This document shows positions 12,704 to 25,101 of a stretch of DNA of 64,000 nt, in pieces. The stretch lies in NCBI RefSeq assembly GCF_001039355.2, contig NW_019775538.1, forward strand, positions 62,001-126,000, written 5' to 3'. The position numbers and the translations under genes are program-made. This DNA is from Lingula anatina (Eukaryota > Brachiopoda > Lingulata > Lingulida > Lingulidae). The notes below the pieces were generated by a model that worked only from the letters and a program-made list of their open reading frames with translations, had not been told where the DNA came from and searched no databases. Positions within the stretch are counted from its first letter, which is position 1; each line of letters begins with the position of its first letter.

Positions 12704-15191
12704 AAATGATTAACTCCCCTAGAGTTCTTTTGACTCGCAGATTGATATTCTGTGAAAAGTGACAAGACATACGACAGATTGACACTAGAAGCCAAGAGAT
12801 ACTGAAGAGATTCTGGGGTGACATTTGCTATCAGTTGCACAGCTATTGGCCGTGGTATGTCCGATACATTACAGTATACAATGCTGCTCCTAATTCTGGA
12901 AAGTAAAAATGAAAACAAAATGAATGACGGGAATACAAATATATATGTCAAAGGCCCGGACCAAATCTAGTCCCATGCATAAAAAGCCCAAACCCCCTGT
13001 TTATTACGCCCTGGCTGGGCCGATTCTTTATGTTGTCTTTGCATTGTTAACAGCATAATGGGTAAGTTAAATGACCAAGTTAATAGGCCAAGCTGCCAGT
13101 TTGTTTGTATGACATGTGCAGGAGATGTCTTAGATCAAGGCACAAATGAAGCCCACCTTTAATTTAACATTTCTTTAGTAAATGTTACTAAATCAATCTA
13201 CGTCTTTTCTTTAAACATTAAACATCTTTAAAAGTATCATCCTCTGGTGTATTTTACAAATCACAGGTGAAGAAATACAAGTACATCTCATTTGCCACAC
13301 CTGTAAGTATCATAATATGTGCCTTTGGTAAAACAAGATGAAAAAATGAATGATATACTAACCAAAATGCAGGTTATAAAGAGTAAGAGACAAAGTCCAT
13401 CACTAAAGCAAATTTTAACAAAAGCAAAATTTGAAAACAATTCCAGGACAAATGTGGAAACCTCAACAATACGAGTACAGAAATGTGAGGTACCCAGTTG
13501 TGGCACCTGTCCACTAATTAAAGAGGGGGGCCATCTAACATTTAAAAATGGACTTACATTTAGAATTAAACACCCATTCACCTGCACTAGCTCAAATTTA
13601 ATTTATGTATTAACTTGCAGTGGATGCAGTGGATGTGAGAACTATATAGGACAAACTGGAGACACTCTCCGACATAGAATGACCGTTCACAGACAACAAA
13701 TAAGACAACCTAAATATCAGTGCACATCTGAGAGTGGGCACATTAGGGAATGCTCTATGAACAAAAACAAGGACTTTACGGTATTCCCATTTTCTAAATT
13801 CACTAGGGAAACAACCCAAACAGAAAGGGAAATGAAAGAAAATCTATTCATTAATAAGTATAAACCTACATTGAATAGATAAAAGCATTGGTAAAAGTAA
13901 CAATTAAACACCCATTGTTACAGACGTCACATTTTAGCCTTTATGACATCATCTAGTAACAAATAAACAAAACCCCCTGAAGAAAGAAAGAAACCGGTCG
14001 GGGCAAAAAAGTTGCTATATATTACGGCTGCCGTTCTGAAAACAAATATGCAACTGTTTTATATGCATGCTTTCAAGGCTGCTCATCAAGGCTTTTTGGT
14101 AAACTATTTACTTTTTTCTTTACATGTATTTGTTATTCAAACAAAAACTATTAAATAAGTATCAAGAAAAATTCAAAATTATTCAAGATATTTAGTGAAC
14201 TATACCCTATGATAATACATCAGACGTACACAAATAATACGGATTGAAATCAGACGTACACAAATAATACGGATCGAAAAGCTGACAAAAGCTAAATCCG
14301 CCTGGGCGAGATTTGAAATTCAAGTAATAAACACTTTTCAAGTATGATATCATTGGTCACAATATAAAGGATTACTTTCTTTTGGATAAATGTTCATGTC
14401 AGTAAGTTGTGTTGGGAGGGAGGCAGTGGAGGACTGTCAGAAAATATGGATTTAAATTTTCCTGCCTATGAAACACACACACACACACAAACACACACAC
14501 ATATAATGGAAATCATCATGGATTTACATAATACACGTTCACCTTAAAAATACCTAAAATTTATATCATTCCTAACGATATATTCAAGCACTCCTCGGCG
14601 AACGTCTTCTTTCAATATGTTCCCTCTGACAGTTCCATTACAGTATTTGTGTTCAGCCTCAAACCAAAGTCGACAATATATGGGCAAGTGTGTTTCTACG
14701 GGTTGGCTTGCTGCTGATATCACCTTAACTTCTCTGCCTTTTACTCGAGGGTCATAAAATGCAGAGAACACGTACAACCCGGAATCTGCTGCTTTTTGCC
14801 ATCTTAAAGTTTCCTTGGAGAAATCGTTATGAAATGACTCTGTCAAGGAATTTCTCAAATGCTCAGTTGGGTCTGCTGTCTCAGTTGCTTGAAATTTGAG
14901 TGAATCTGACGGAGAGTATTCTCTCTGTGTCAGCCGACCTGTCTTCAAATCTGAAGATTCATCTTTCCACGGAGAAGCGTGACTGGAATCCGACATGTGG
15001 TGTCCAAGAGCATCGTTATATCTTGCTAGTTTCCTTACATGTTTGCTGTGCTTGTGATATACAAGTTTATCGGTCTCCAACAGATACCAGCCTGTAATTA
15101 CACAACAGGCAAGTAAAATAAAAGAAAGGCATTTCTTGTATATTCCTTGTACAGAAGAGCTTTTCAATCTTCCAGCTTTCATATTTCCCAT
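11287..15191 (-). CDS. GT92 family glycosyltransferase, copy 1
   Basis: Predicted Golgi type II membrane glycosyltransferase of family GT92 (DUF23), the family of nematode GALT-1, a galactosyltransferase acting on fucose in N-glycan cores; donor and acceptor here are unknown. Exons in coding order: 14554-15191, 12773-12895, 12121-12353, 11287-11924 (phases 2, 2, 1), giving 543 residues. A short basic tail is followed by a hydrophobic anchor (LSFILLACCVITGWYLL, about residues 23-39), a Ser/Thr-rich stem, and the domain start YVFSAFYDPR. The third exon carries WFIQALELYKMFGAQ. The last exon has NDCVLRNIHRFKYLL then HDIDE near residue 380, the likely metal-binding acidic motif, and ends at GIAWP. 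Several NxT/S sites are present. The start (MGNMKAG) lies 12 codons shorter than in copies 2-5. Intron 1 holds a Penelope-like insertion. It is the most divergent full copy. Confidence 0.9.
12942..14024 (+). mobile_element. Penelope-like retroelement 3' fragment (GIY-YIG endonuclease)
   Basis: The + strand frame 13319-13882 (187 residues) ends in a Penelope-type C-terminal region: a CGTCPLI cysteine motif, then NLIYVLTCSGC and NYIGQTGDTLRHR, the GIY-YIG endonuclease core, and a conserved tail. The reverse transcriptase part is absent, so it is 5'-truncated. The limits are inferred by comparison with intron 1 of copies 4 and 5. There the sequence runs straight from the exon-2 flank through an AAAT repeat into tacggctgccgttctga, which here resumes at about 14023. 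The element is opposite in orientation to the host gene. Confidence 0.8.
13973..14003 (+). ncRNA. Hammerhead-ribozyme-like motif at Penelope element end
   Basis: The order of parts matches a minimal type I hammerhead: CCCC (13973-13976), core CTGAAGA (13977-13983), a short stem II position (AAGAAA, eroded), GAAA (13990-13993), a minimal stem III ccgg closed by A-T, C at 13999 as cleavage position, then GGGG (14000-14003) able to pair with the first CCCC. Hammerheads with tiny stem III are known from Penelope-like elements. Stem II cannot pair here, so activity is doubtful. Confidence 0.55.
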
Positions 15192-15277
15192 ACGGATTTC
15201 AGACTAATTCCGAACAGCAGCAGTTAATTCATATAGGCAGTTTGCATACCGCATACGTGGACTTTCAAAATAAAAGG

Positions 15278-15312
15278 TATAAAAGGGTGAGTCTAAGATT
15301 GGTTGCCATTGG
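15278..15312 (-). promoter_or_regulatory. Candidate proximal promoter of GT92 copies
   Basis: About 90-120 bp upstream of the start codon, the minus strand has two CCAAT boxes (complement of attgg at 15298 and 15308) followed by CTTTTATA. The same block stands before copy 2 (21366-21400, TATA-like part altered), copy 3 (25951-25985), copy 4 (33185-33209, one CCAAT) and copy 5 (40228-40252); it is degraded before copy 6. The TATA-like word is a consensus TATA box only when read on the + strand, so the CCAAT boxes are the firmer signal. Confidence 0.4.
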
Positions 15313-15608
15313 TTACCACAAGTCTATAAAACGTAAATACAAATAAACTTATGTTAGAAAAACCGCATAACGATCAGTTGGGCAAATACCGAAACTTAGA
15401 GATGAATACTAAGCAAATTCAAAATGATAAGGTACTTTGAATGACATTTTTGTTGAGTAGAAAATAAATGTATATTTTACTTATCCCTCCGACAATGAAA
15501 CTACCCACATCATTGTAGAGTCATATATTTTTATATGTATATTTACCCAGTCATCCCAAGGCAAATAAATTTTGGCTTATTGTACTGTATTAAACGAATC
15601 ACACACAC

Positions 15609-15609
<1 letters not shown>

Positions 15610-15669
<60 letters not shown>

Positions 15670-15690
15670 TAGATAGATAGATAGATAGAT
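15610..15690. repeat. (AT)n-(GATA)n microsatellite
   Basis: About 58 bases of alternating AT followed by six GATA-type units. A homologous tract of slightly different length is at 21904-21977 in the next spacer. Confidence 0.95.
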
Positions 15691-17012
15691 ACTAAAATTT
15701 TAATCAATTCCCTAAGTAAAATGGATAAACTGGAAAAAAAAACCCAAAATGTTGCTAAGTGTGCACAGGTGTTTGAAAAATGAATTCGGTATGGGACGTA
15801 CCTTCATTCCTGAACAAAATTTTATCAGGTAAATGGGCATACTTGACCACACGTGTATGGGCTTCAATCCTGTGTAGTCAGTTTGGTTGAAATGCTTTTA
15901 TTAAGGAGATATAGGGCCCCCATTACAGATTTCCATTCAATAAAGGCATTGTTTTACCTCATCAACGATACAGTCTGTTCTTAGGATTTTTAGAAATATT
16001 CGCTGGTATCCCTGTGTCATTCACAAGGATGTGAAAGCTATAACACTTATATCATAGTGCGCAGCATTAGTAATTTACAAACATATACTACAAAATGCAT
16101 GTTGTTATTGTATACGGGCGCCGTTCTATTTCTTACAGTTATAGTTTGTTCTGTATCTTTTTTCCTGGGGCTAGATTGGCCATTAGAAGGTTGATCCTTT
16201 ATTATACACAGAGGGTGTAGTATACACATAACTATACTAATATGTACACTGCGGGCATGGACGTTATAACTACTTGTAAAGGATGGGTTAATAACACAAC
16301 CACAAATGCAGACTGCATGCGTTACCTTGACAACACATTCTACGCTGCAAAGAGAGCTATCCTTACACTTTATGGTAGAGATATATTTGGTAATTTTAAT
16401 AACAGTAGATGTGACTAAAGGATGGTTATGTGGCTAGATGTATCACAAATGATATTGCGTACTGTTCTATGGTGGTCAATTATCATAACTTTCCGTCAAT
16501 TGTTACAGAAAGCACAACTAACACAATACAGTAGGAGAAAATAATTCCATCCTGTATTTTATTCTCTTAAAGCATCTCCAATCTTTTCCTTCTCAATGCT
16601 GATAATTTTGATCTTCTGTTGGACAGGGTGGTTATCCCAGTATGCAGCCCGTCCCACACTTGAAATTTGCATTAGAAATATTGACCAAATACATAGTATA
16701 GCAATATATTAAGCAAACAGACCCCCTGTGTACTTCAGAATGACCCTATCAGCAAACTTGAATTTAGCTCAGTCAGGAGATTATAGGTCCTGATGGCATA
16801 TCGTACTACCTGTACATGTGCGTGTTCAGCGTGTGTGAAAATATTCTAAATTGCAATTGTGCACGTGCTTTTTTAGTTATTTTGCATACATGTTCGTGTT
16901 TGTGTGCGTTCTTGTTTATTTAATATCTAAACCCCAATATACAAATACCATCACATCTCTTAATAACGCTGTCGACAGAAAGTCAAAGTAGACCATATAT
17001 GATAGGTTTACA

Positions 17013-18366
17013 TCATGGCCATGCAATGCCACTCTTCTTCATCATTTTCTCAGTCGTTTCTAAGCGTGCCAGGTATTTTTCCTTAAAATGGTACATGCGT
17101 GTTTCAAGAAAATGTCTCTTTAGAACCATATTTCTCCTAATGTAGATTGGGCGTCCTTGCCTAAAATGATGCAGAACGGCTTCGGTAGGCAACACAGCAC
17201 AGACGCTGGTGGCATTAATGGCACTGTGGGTCGTCATGAGATTCACTTTTTCCGGTCTTATGATCATTTTCCATCGACCACCACCAAACCAAACATATAA
17301 CCGCTTTGTTGCTAAGAGTGCTACCGGTTTGTATCGCAACATTCGTCCATCTTTATCTCCAGTTCTGTTTTCGTACACAGTCACATTGTCAATGAAGACA
17401 CGCGGGAAGAACGCATTGCTGAACCTGTAGGCAGCTCTGCTAGGAAAACTCTGCATCATGGCGGAGTAGTTCTCGTGCAAGTAGGGCACGATGGCCTCGT
17501 CGATGTCGTGCATTAGGAGATATTTGAACCGGTGTATGTTACGCAACACGCAGTCGTTCTGCAGTGAAAGCCGTTTGTAGCCATAGCGCATTCGATTCCC
17601 TAGACCCTTTTCAATTGCAGTCACATTCCACGGTATTACAGTGACGAATCCTGAAATAAAATACTGGTATATGATCATTGCGTTATATTGCTATGTTGGT
17701 AGAATGCGGTAGTTGTGCCCTGAAGTGATGCCACATCACAATGCTTATATTATCTCTATGAAATCTTACACAGTTCCCGGGTTTGGAATTTGGGACAAAC
17801 TATGATAAAGCCAAGACTCACCTTGTTTTACGTAAAAATCGAGAACGGAGCTGATGTTACTTGATCGATGATAAACGAAGACTTGTTGTGCCCCAAACAT
17901 TTTATATAGTTCCAGCGTTTGGATGAACCATGAGATATCACTGTAGTTGGTGAGAGCGTTGTGAATACACACACCAAATTCCTGTTGTTTGTCAATCCAA
18001 CCCTTGGACCTATCTAGCACTTTAAGGACTGGCGGCATGAAGTCTTTATAAAGCCTAGATGGAGAAAAGATAATATTACACTCCCACTATCTTTTTGTGA
18101 CACACCCAAAGTCTTTACCGACAATGGGTGTTAGTACACGTACTTTGGTATGTTAGAGTGAGATTTGTATCTGACGGCATGGCGCAGAAAAAGTGTGAAA
18201 TAACGTGAGTTTTTTGCTGAATTTGGGAGAAAGTGGGGATAAAATGATACATGTATCAGACAGTCCTTATAAAAGAAAAGTGATTATTTTTCCATGTTTT
18301 TATCTTGAAAAAGGCAAACTTTAGATGTGATTGCTACATGTGCCTTTGTGCTTGTGTGTTTGTGCT

Positions 18367-18416
<50 letters not shown>

Positions 18417-21283
18417 AATTGAATACACCCTCTAGGATTCTTTTCACCCAAAGATATTTTGTGAAAAGTAAATTGTCTGACAAGACATACGACAGATTGG
18501 CTTTAGCCGCCAAGAAATACTGTAGAGATTCTGTGGTGACATTTGCTATCAGTTGCACAGCTATTGGTCGTGGTATGTCTGATACATTACAGTACACAAT
18601 GCTGCTCCTAATTCTGGAAAGTGAAAATGAAATCAAAATGAATGATGGGAATAAAAAAAAAACTGATGACGCATATTGATATTTTTGTGAAATTCAAAAT
18701 GAAACTGTTGTATCTGTATGCGCTCAAGGTTGTTCATCAAGATATTTTGGTACACAAATAATACTGATTGAAATCAAACGTACACAAATAATACGGATCG
18801 AAATCAGACGTACATAAATAATACGGATTGAAATCAGACGTACACTAATAATACGGATTGAAATCCGGAAAAAATCTAAATCTGCCTGGGCGAGATTGGA
18901 ATTCAAGTCAGAAACAAATTTAAATTATGATATCATTAGTCACAATATAAAGGATTTCTTTCTTTTGAATAAATGTACATATCAGTTAGTCGTGTTGGGA
19001 AGGAGGCAGTGGAGGATAAGCCAACAATGATAATTTGTAATAATGTCAGAAAATATATCTGGATCCGCTCCTGAAATGTGGAGTAACAAATCACCGTGAG
19101 ACTCTCTTTGGTCTTCATAAATGGAGTTGTAAAGATGTGACCCGGGATGCTTTTTTCTTTCCTGTTGACTGTCTGTATGTTTACACACGAACTAAAATAT
19201 ACTAATGCAATTTTATTTGAAACTACCTTAAACTCAACAGTATAAGTCCTTTTACATGTTGATAGCAAAGATTTGAAACTAGAAAGTGGGGTATAAAACA
19301 TAAAGCCCAAATTTATGAAAAAAACTGAAGCTACCGTCACGAAATAAACAGAAATCATTTCGTTTTGCAATTGAAGAACACATCCCAAGTAGTATACCAT
19401 GAATAATTGACCAAATAATTTTGGGACTTTAACAATAAAATGATGTCTTAGTTTTCACAGTTTAAGACCTCTAAAGCTATCGTTTGTTTGCTTATGTTTT
19501 TTTTACGTTTGGTAAAGCACCTTGATGTCTATTTGGATGACATTTAATTACCCATTTTGATAATTTCACATTACTATCATCATTTTATTTATTTGACACA
19601 AGTATTTTTAAAAAGGCTCATACCTGTAATATTCAAATGGACTGCAGTTTATGAATCAAAAGCCGAGGGTAGCAAAACAATAAATGATGTGCACGAGGTA
19701 ATGTTAAGCAGGAGGCTCTCGAAAATCAAATACGTGCATCTCTGTTTGCCTCAAAAAGACTATAAGTCCACATAATAAAATTTAAGTAGAGGGACACGTG
19801 CTGCCGCATTCGCATTTTTGGCGGAGATTTGAAGCAGGATAGCGATGCCGTAAAATTGAGCAGTAGAAAAGCAGCTAATATAAAGGTTTTAAACGCAAGT
19901 ATCTCTGCAACCCCCCCCTTTTTTGCCGTAGACGTGCAGAGCGTTATGCTGCATCCCCACTACAAACAGGGCCCATGCCATTGTGTCCCTATCATGTTAA
20001 AATGATACCTCGATAATGTCACAGTTTCTTGCGGTTTACCCTACAAATGAAACAATGTTAAACGAAAATGTTCTAAACTAGATGTTCTGTTTTATAAATG
20101 GCTTTATTTGGTATGTGATTAAAGGGATAATAATTTCGTTTTGGCCAAAAAATGAATTTTCCTGGAGTAAATCAGCAATTTTCCCATACTTACCAATGGT
20201 TAATGAATCCTTTTTACAGGCAAGTTAGTCCCTGTTTTTTTTTTTTTTTTTTCTAAAAAGCGTGTTTTTGTTATAATCTCTTAAGAGATTATAACAGAGT
20301 ATAGCCATAATGGAGTTCACGTGATCTAAAGAGCAGATCAGATATCATAATAATAGCCGTTTTGTGGTTCAACAGAATATATATATTTCTATTAGTTGTT
20401 CACAATTTTTTTATTATGAAATATATATCTGATACGAAGAGTTATCCCTTTAATGTAATCATAATTAAATATTGTCTGTATCTCGCCTAGGCGGATTTAA
20501 AATCTGCCTGGATTTCAATGTTGCCTGTGACCCCCCCCCCCCCCCACACACACACATATAATATGGAAAACAACACAAATGTATATTATACATGCTTATC
20601 TTAAAATACCTTAAACGTCTGTCAACCCTAAAGATATATTCAAGCACTCCTCGGCGAACGTCTTCTTTCAATATCTTCCCTCTGAGAGTTCCATTATAGT
20701 ATTTATGTTCAGCCTCAAACCAAAGTCGACAATACAAAGACATATGTTTTTCTGTGGGTTGCCTTGCCGCTGATATTATTCTTACTTCTCTGCCTTTTAC
20801 TCGAGGGTCATAATATGCAGAGAACACGTACAACCCGGAATCTGCTGCTTTTTGCCATCTTAAAGTTTCCTTGGAGAAATTGGTAGGTAATGACTCTGCC
20901 CAGGAAGTCCAACCTGTCACGGAATTTATAAAATTTTCAATCGGGTCTGCTGTCTCAGTTCCTTGAAATTTGAGAGAATCTGACAAAAAATGCCCTGCCT
21001 CTGTCAGCCGATTTGTCTTCAATTCTAAAGGTTCATCTTTCCCTGGAAACGTGTGATTGGAACCCAACACGTCGTGTCCAACAGCAGCGTTATGTATTGC
21101 TAGTTTTCTTACATATTTGCTGCGCTTGTGATATACAAGTTTATCGGTCCCCAACAGATACCAGGCCGTAATTACACAACAGGCAAGTAAAATAAAAGAA
21201 AGGCATTTCTTGTATAATCCTTGTACAGAAGAGCTTTTAAATCGTCCAGCCTTAATATTTGTCATCATGGCGGATTTCACCAT
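17013..21283 (-). CDS. GT92 family glycosyltransferase, copy 2
   Basis: Exons in coding order: 20610-21283, 18491-18613, 17822-18054, 17013-17650. All borders are AG/GT and phases are 2, 2, 1, giving 555 residues with every exon open. The start is MVKSAMM, seven codons before the ATG that aligns with the start of copy 6. The signal-anchor is about residues 28-44, then a stem rich in Ser, Thr and charged residues. The catalytic domain begins at YVFSAYYDPR in exon 1, and the acidic motif HDIDE is near residue 392. Here DIDE is followed by AIVP, where other copies have VIVP or IIVP. The last exon is almost identical to that of copy 3. Predicted function as for the family: Golgi transfer of a sugar, probably galactose, with substrate unknown. 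Intron 1 contains a 30-bp minisatellite. Confidence 0.92.
18751..18868. repeat. 30-bp minisatellite in GT92 intron 1
   Basis: Four direct units of 30 bp containing acaaataatacggattg, each preceded by cgta. The homologous place in other copies has two units (14222-14280, copy 1), about two to three (30833-30905, copy 4) and one (37624-37653, copy 5), so the unit number varies between paralogues. Confidence 0.85.
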
Positions 21284-21901
21284 ACGGCCCTCTGGTTACG
21301 AACAACAGCAGTTTATTCATACGGGCGGTTTCCATACCGCATACGGGGACTTTCACAATAAAAGGTTTAAAAGGGTGAGTCTAAGATTGGTTGCCATTGG
21401 TTACCGCAAGTTAATGAAACGTAAAGACAAATAAACTTATGTTAGAAAAGCCGCATAACGATCAGTTGAGCAAATACCGAAACTTAGAGATGAATACTAA
21501 GCAAATTCAAAATGATAAGGTACTTTGAATGACATTTTTGTTGAGTAGAAAATAAATGTATATTTCACTTATCCCTCCGACAATGAAACTACCCACATCA
21601 TTGTAGAGTCATATATTTTTTATATGTATATTTACCCAGTCATCCCAANAAAAGCCGCATAACGATCAGTTGGGCAAATACCGAAACTTAGAGATGAATA
21701 CTAAGCAAATTCAAAATGATAAGGTACTTTGAATGACATTTTTGTTGAGTAGAAAATAAATGTATATTTTACTTATCCCTCCGACAATGAAACTACCCAC
21801 ATCATTTTAGAGTCATATATTTTTTATATGTATATTTACCCAGTCATCCCAAGGCATATAAATTTTGGCTTATTATACTGTATTAAACGAATCACACACA
21901 C

Positions 21902-21956
<55 letters not shown>

Positions 21957-23695
21957 TAGATATATAGATAGATAGATACTAAAATGTTAATCAATTCCCT
22001 AAGTAAAATGGATAAACTGGAAAAAAACCCAAAATGTTGCTAAGTGTGCACAGGTGTTTGAAAAATGAATTCGGTATGGGACGTACCTTCATTCCTGAAC
22101 AAAATTTTATCAGGTAAATGGGCATACTTGACCACACGTGTATGGGCTACAATCCTGTGTAGTCAGTTTGGTTGAAATGCTTTTATTAAGGAGATATAGG
22201 GCCCCCATTACAGATTTCCATTCAATAAAGGCATTGTTTTACCTCATCAACGATACAGTCTGTTCTAAGGATTTTTAGAAATATTCGCTGGTATCCCTGT
22301 GTCATTCACAAGGATGTGAAAGCTATAACACTTATATCATAGTGCGCAGCATTAGTAATTTACAAACATATACTACAAAATGCATGTTGTTATTGTATAC
22401 GGGCGCCGTTCTATTTCTTACAGTTATAGTTTGTTCTGTATCTTTTTTCCTGGGGCTAGATTGGCCATTAGAAGGTTGATCCTTTATTATACACAGAGGG
22501 TGTAGTATACACATAACTATACTAATATGTACACTGCGGGCATGGACGTTATAACTACTTGTAAAGGATGGGTTAATAACACAACCACAAATGCAGACTG
22601 CATGCGTTACCTTGACAACACATTCTACGCTGCAAAGAGAGCTATCCTTACACTTTATGGTAGAGATGTATTTAGTAATTTTAATAACAGTAAATGTGGC
22701 TGAAGGATGGTTATGGGGCTAGATGTATCACAAATGATATTGCGTACTGTTCTATGGTGGTCAATTATCATAACTTTCCGACAATTGTTACAACAAGCAC
22801 AACTAGCACAATACAGTGCCCCCACCCCAAAGTAGAAGAAAATAATTCCATCCTGTATTNCTTTATTATACACAGAGGGTGTAGTATACACATAACTATA
22901 CTAATATGTACACTGCGGGCATGGACGTTATAACTACTTGTAAAGGATGGGTTAATAACACAACCACAAATGCAGACTGCATGCGTTACCTTGACAACAC
23001 ATTCTACGCTGCAAAGAGAGCTATCCTTACACTTTATGGTAGAGATGTATTTAGTAATTTTAATAACAGTAAATGTGACTAAAGGATGGTTATGGGGCTA
23101 GATGTATCACAAATGATATTGCGTACAGTTCTATGGTGGTCAATTATCATAACTTTCCGACAATTGTTACAACAAGCACAACTAGCACAATACAGTGCCC
23201 CCACCCCAAAGTAGAAGAAAATAATTCCATCCTGTATTATATTCTCTCAAAACATCTCCAATCTTTTCCTTCTCAATGCTGATAATTCTGATCTGCTGTT
23301 GGACAGGGTGGTTATCCCAATGAGCAGCCCGTCCCACACTTGAAATTTGCATTAAAAATATTGACAAAATACATAGTATAGCAATATATATTAAGCAAAC
23401 AGACCCCCTGTGTACTTCAGAGTGACCATATCAACAAACTTGAATTAAGCTCAGTCAGGAGTTTATCGATCCTGATGGCATATCGTACTACCTGTTCATG
23501 TGCGTGTTCAGCGTGTGTGGAAATATTCTGATTTTCAATTGTGCACGTGATTTTTTAGTTATTTTGCATACATGTTCGTGTTTGTGTACGTTCTTGTTTA
23601 TTTAATATCTAAACCCCAATATACAAATACCACCACATCTCTTAATAACGCGTATCGACAGAAAGTCAAAGTAGACCATATATGATAAATTTACA
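21284..23695. other. Spacer 2/3 with two single-N contig joins
   Basis: Non-coding. A single N at 21649 is flanked by about 200 bp repeated on both sides (21446-21648 and 21650-21851). A second N at 22860 is flanked by about 375 bp repeated (22484-22859 and 22862-23236). The corresponding spacer at 15350-16560 has each block once. These are most simply unmerged contig ends, so the true spacer is probably about 580 bp shorter. Confidence 0.75.
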
Positions 23696-25067
23696 TCAAG
23701 GCCATGCAATTCCACTCTTCTTCATCATTCTCTCAGTCGTTTCTAAGCGTGCCAGGTATTTGTCCTTAAAATGGTACATGCGTGTCTCAAGAAAGTTTTT
23801 CTTTAGGACCTTGTTTTTTCTAATGTAGATTGGGCTTCCTTGCCTAAAATGATGCAGAATGGCTTCGGAAGGCAACACAGCATAGACGCTGGTGGCATTA
23901 ATGGCACTGTGGGTTGTCATGAGGTTCACTTTTTCCGGTCTTATGATCATTTTCCATCGACCACCGCCAAACCAAACATATAACCGCTTTGTTGCTAAGA
24001 GTGCTACCGGTTTGTATCGCAACATTTGTCCATCTTTATCTCCAGTTCTGTTTTCGTACACAGTCACATTGTCGATGAAGACAAGCGGGAAGAATGCATT
24101 GCTGAACCTGTAGGCAGCTCTGCTAGGAAAACTCTGTATCATGGCGGAGTAGTTCTCGTGCAAGTAGGGCACGATGATCTCGTCGATGTCGTGCATTAAG
24201 AGATATTTGAACCGGTGTATGTTACGCAACACGCAGTCGTTTTGCAGTGAAAGCCGTTTGTAGCCATATCGCATTCGATTCCCTAGACCCTTTTCAATTG
24301 CAGTCACATTCCACGGTATTACAGTGACGAATCCTGAAATAAAATACTGGTATATGATCATTGCGTTATATTGCTATGTTGGTAGAATGCGGTAGTTGTG
24401 CCCTGAAGTGATGCCACATCACAATGCTTATATTATCTCTATGAAATCTTACACAGTTCCAGAGTTTGGAATTTGGGACAAACTATGATAAAGCCAAGAC
24501 TCACCTTGTTTTTCGTAAAAATCGAGAACGGAGCTGATGTTACTTGATCGATGATAAACGAAGACTTGTTGTGCCCCAAACATTTTATATAGTTCCAGCG
24601 TTTGGATGAACCATGAGATATCACTGTAGTTGGTGAGAGCGTTGTGAATACACACACCAAATTCCTGTTGTTTGTCAATCCAACCCTTGGACCTATCTAG
24701 CACTTTAAGGACTGGCGGCATGAAGTCTTTATAAAGCCTAGATGGAGAAAAGATAATATTACACTCCCACTATCTTTTTGTGACACACCCAAAGTCTTTA
24801 CCGACAATGGGTGCTAGTACACGTACTTTGGTATGTTAGAGTGAGATTTGTATCTGACGGCATGGCGCAGAAAAAGTGTGAAATAACGTGAGTTTTTTGC
24901 TGAATTTGGGAGAAAGTGGGGATAAAATGATACATGTATCAGACAGTCCTTATAAAAGGAAAGTGATTATTTTTCCATGTTTTTATCTTGAAAAAGGTAA
25001 ACATTAGATGTGATTGCTACATGTTCCTTTGTGCTTGTGTGTTTGTGCTTTTATGAGAGAGAGAGAA

Positions 25068-25101
<34 letters not shown>

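Larger units (their letters stand above)
15192..17012. other. Spacer between GT92 copies 1 and 2
   Basis: Non-coding. It holds the promoter-like block of copy 1, an (AT)n plus GATA microsatellite at 15610-15690, and about 1.2 kb (15350-16560) that is nearly identical to 21450-22860 in the next spacer. This shows a recent duplication that included the spacer. Confidence 0.7.

Noticed and set aside
16047-16229. 60-codon frame identical to one at 22332-22514
   Set aside because: Identity comes from the recently duplicated non-coding spacer; there is no splice context or domain.
18751-18868. CRISPR-like direct repeats
   Set aside because: The 30-bp units are contiguous without spacers, and the DNA is animal.
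18936-19400. 154-codon open frame on the minus strand
   Set aside because: It lies in intron 1 of GT92 copy 2; the homologous place in copy 4 is interrupted by a LINE and other changes, and no domain is visible.
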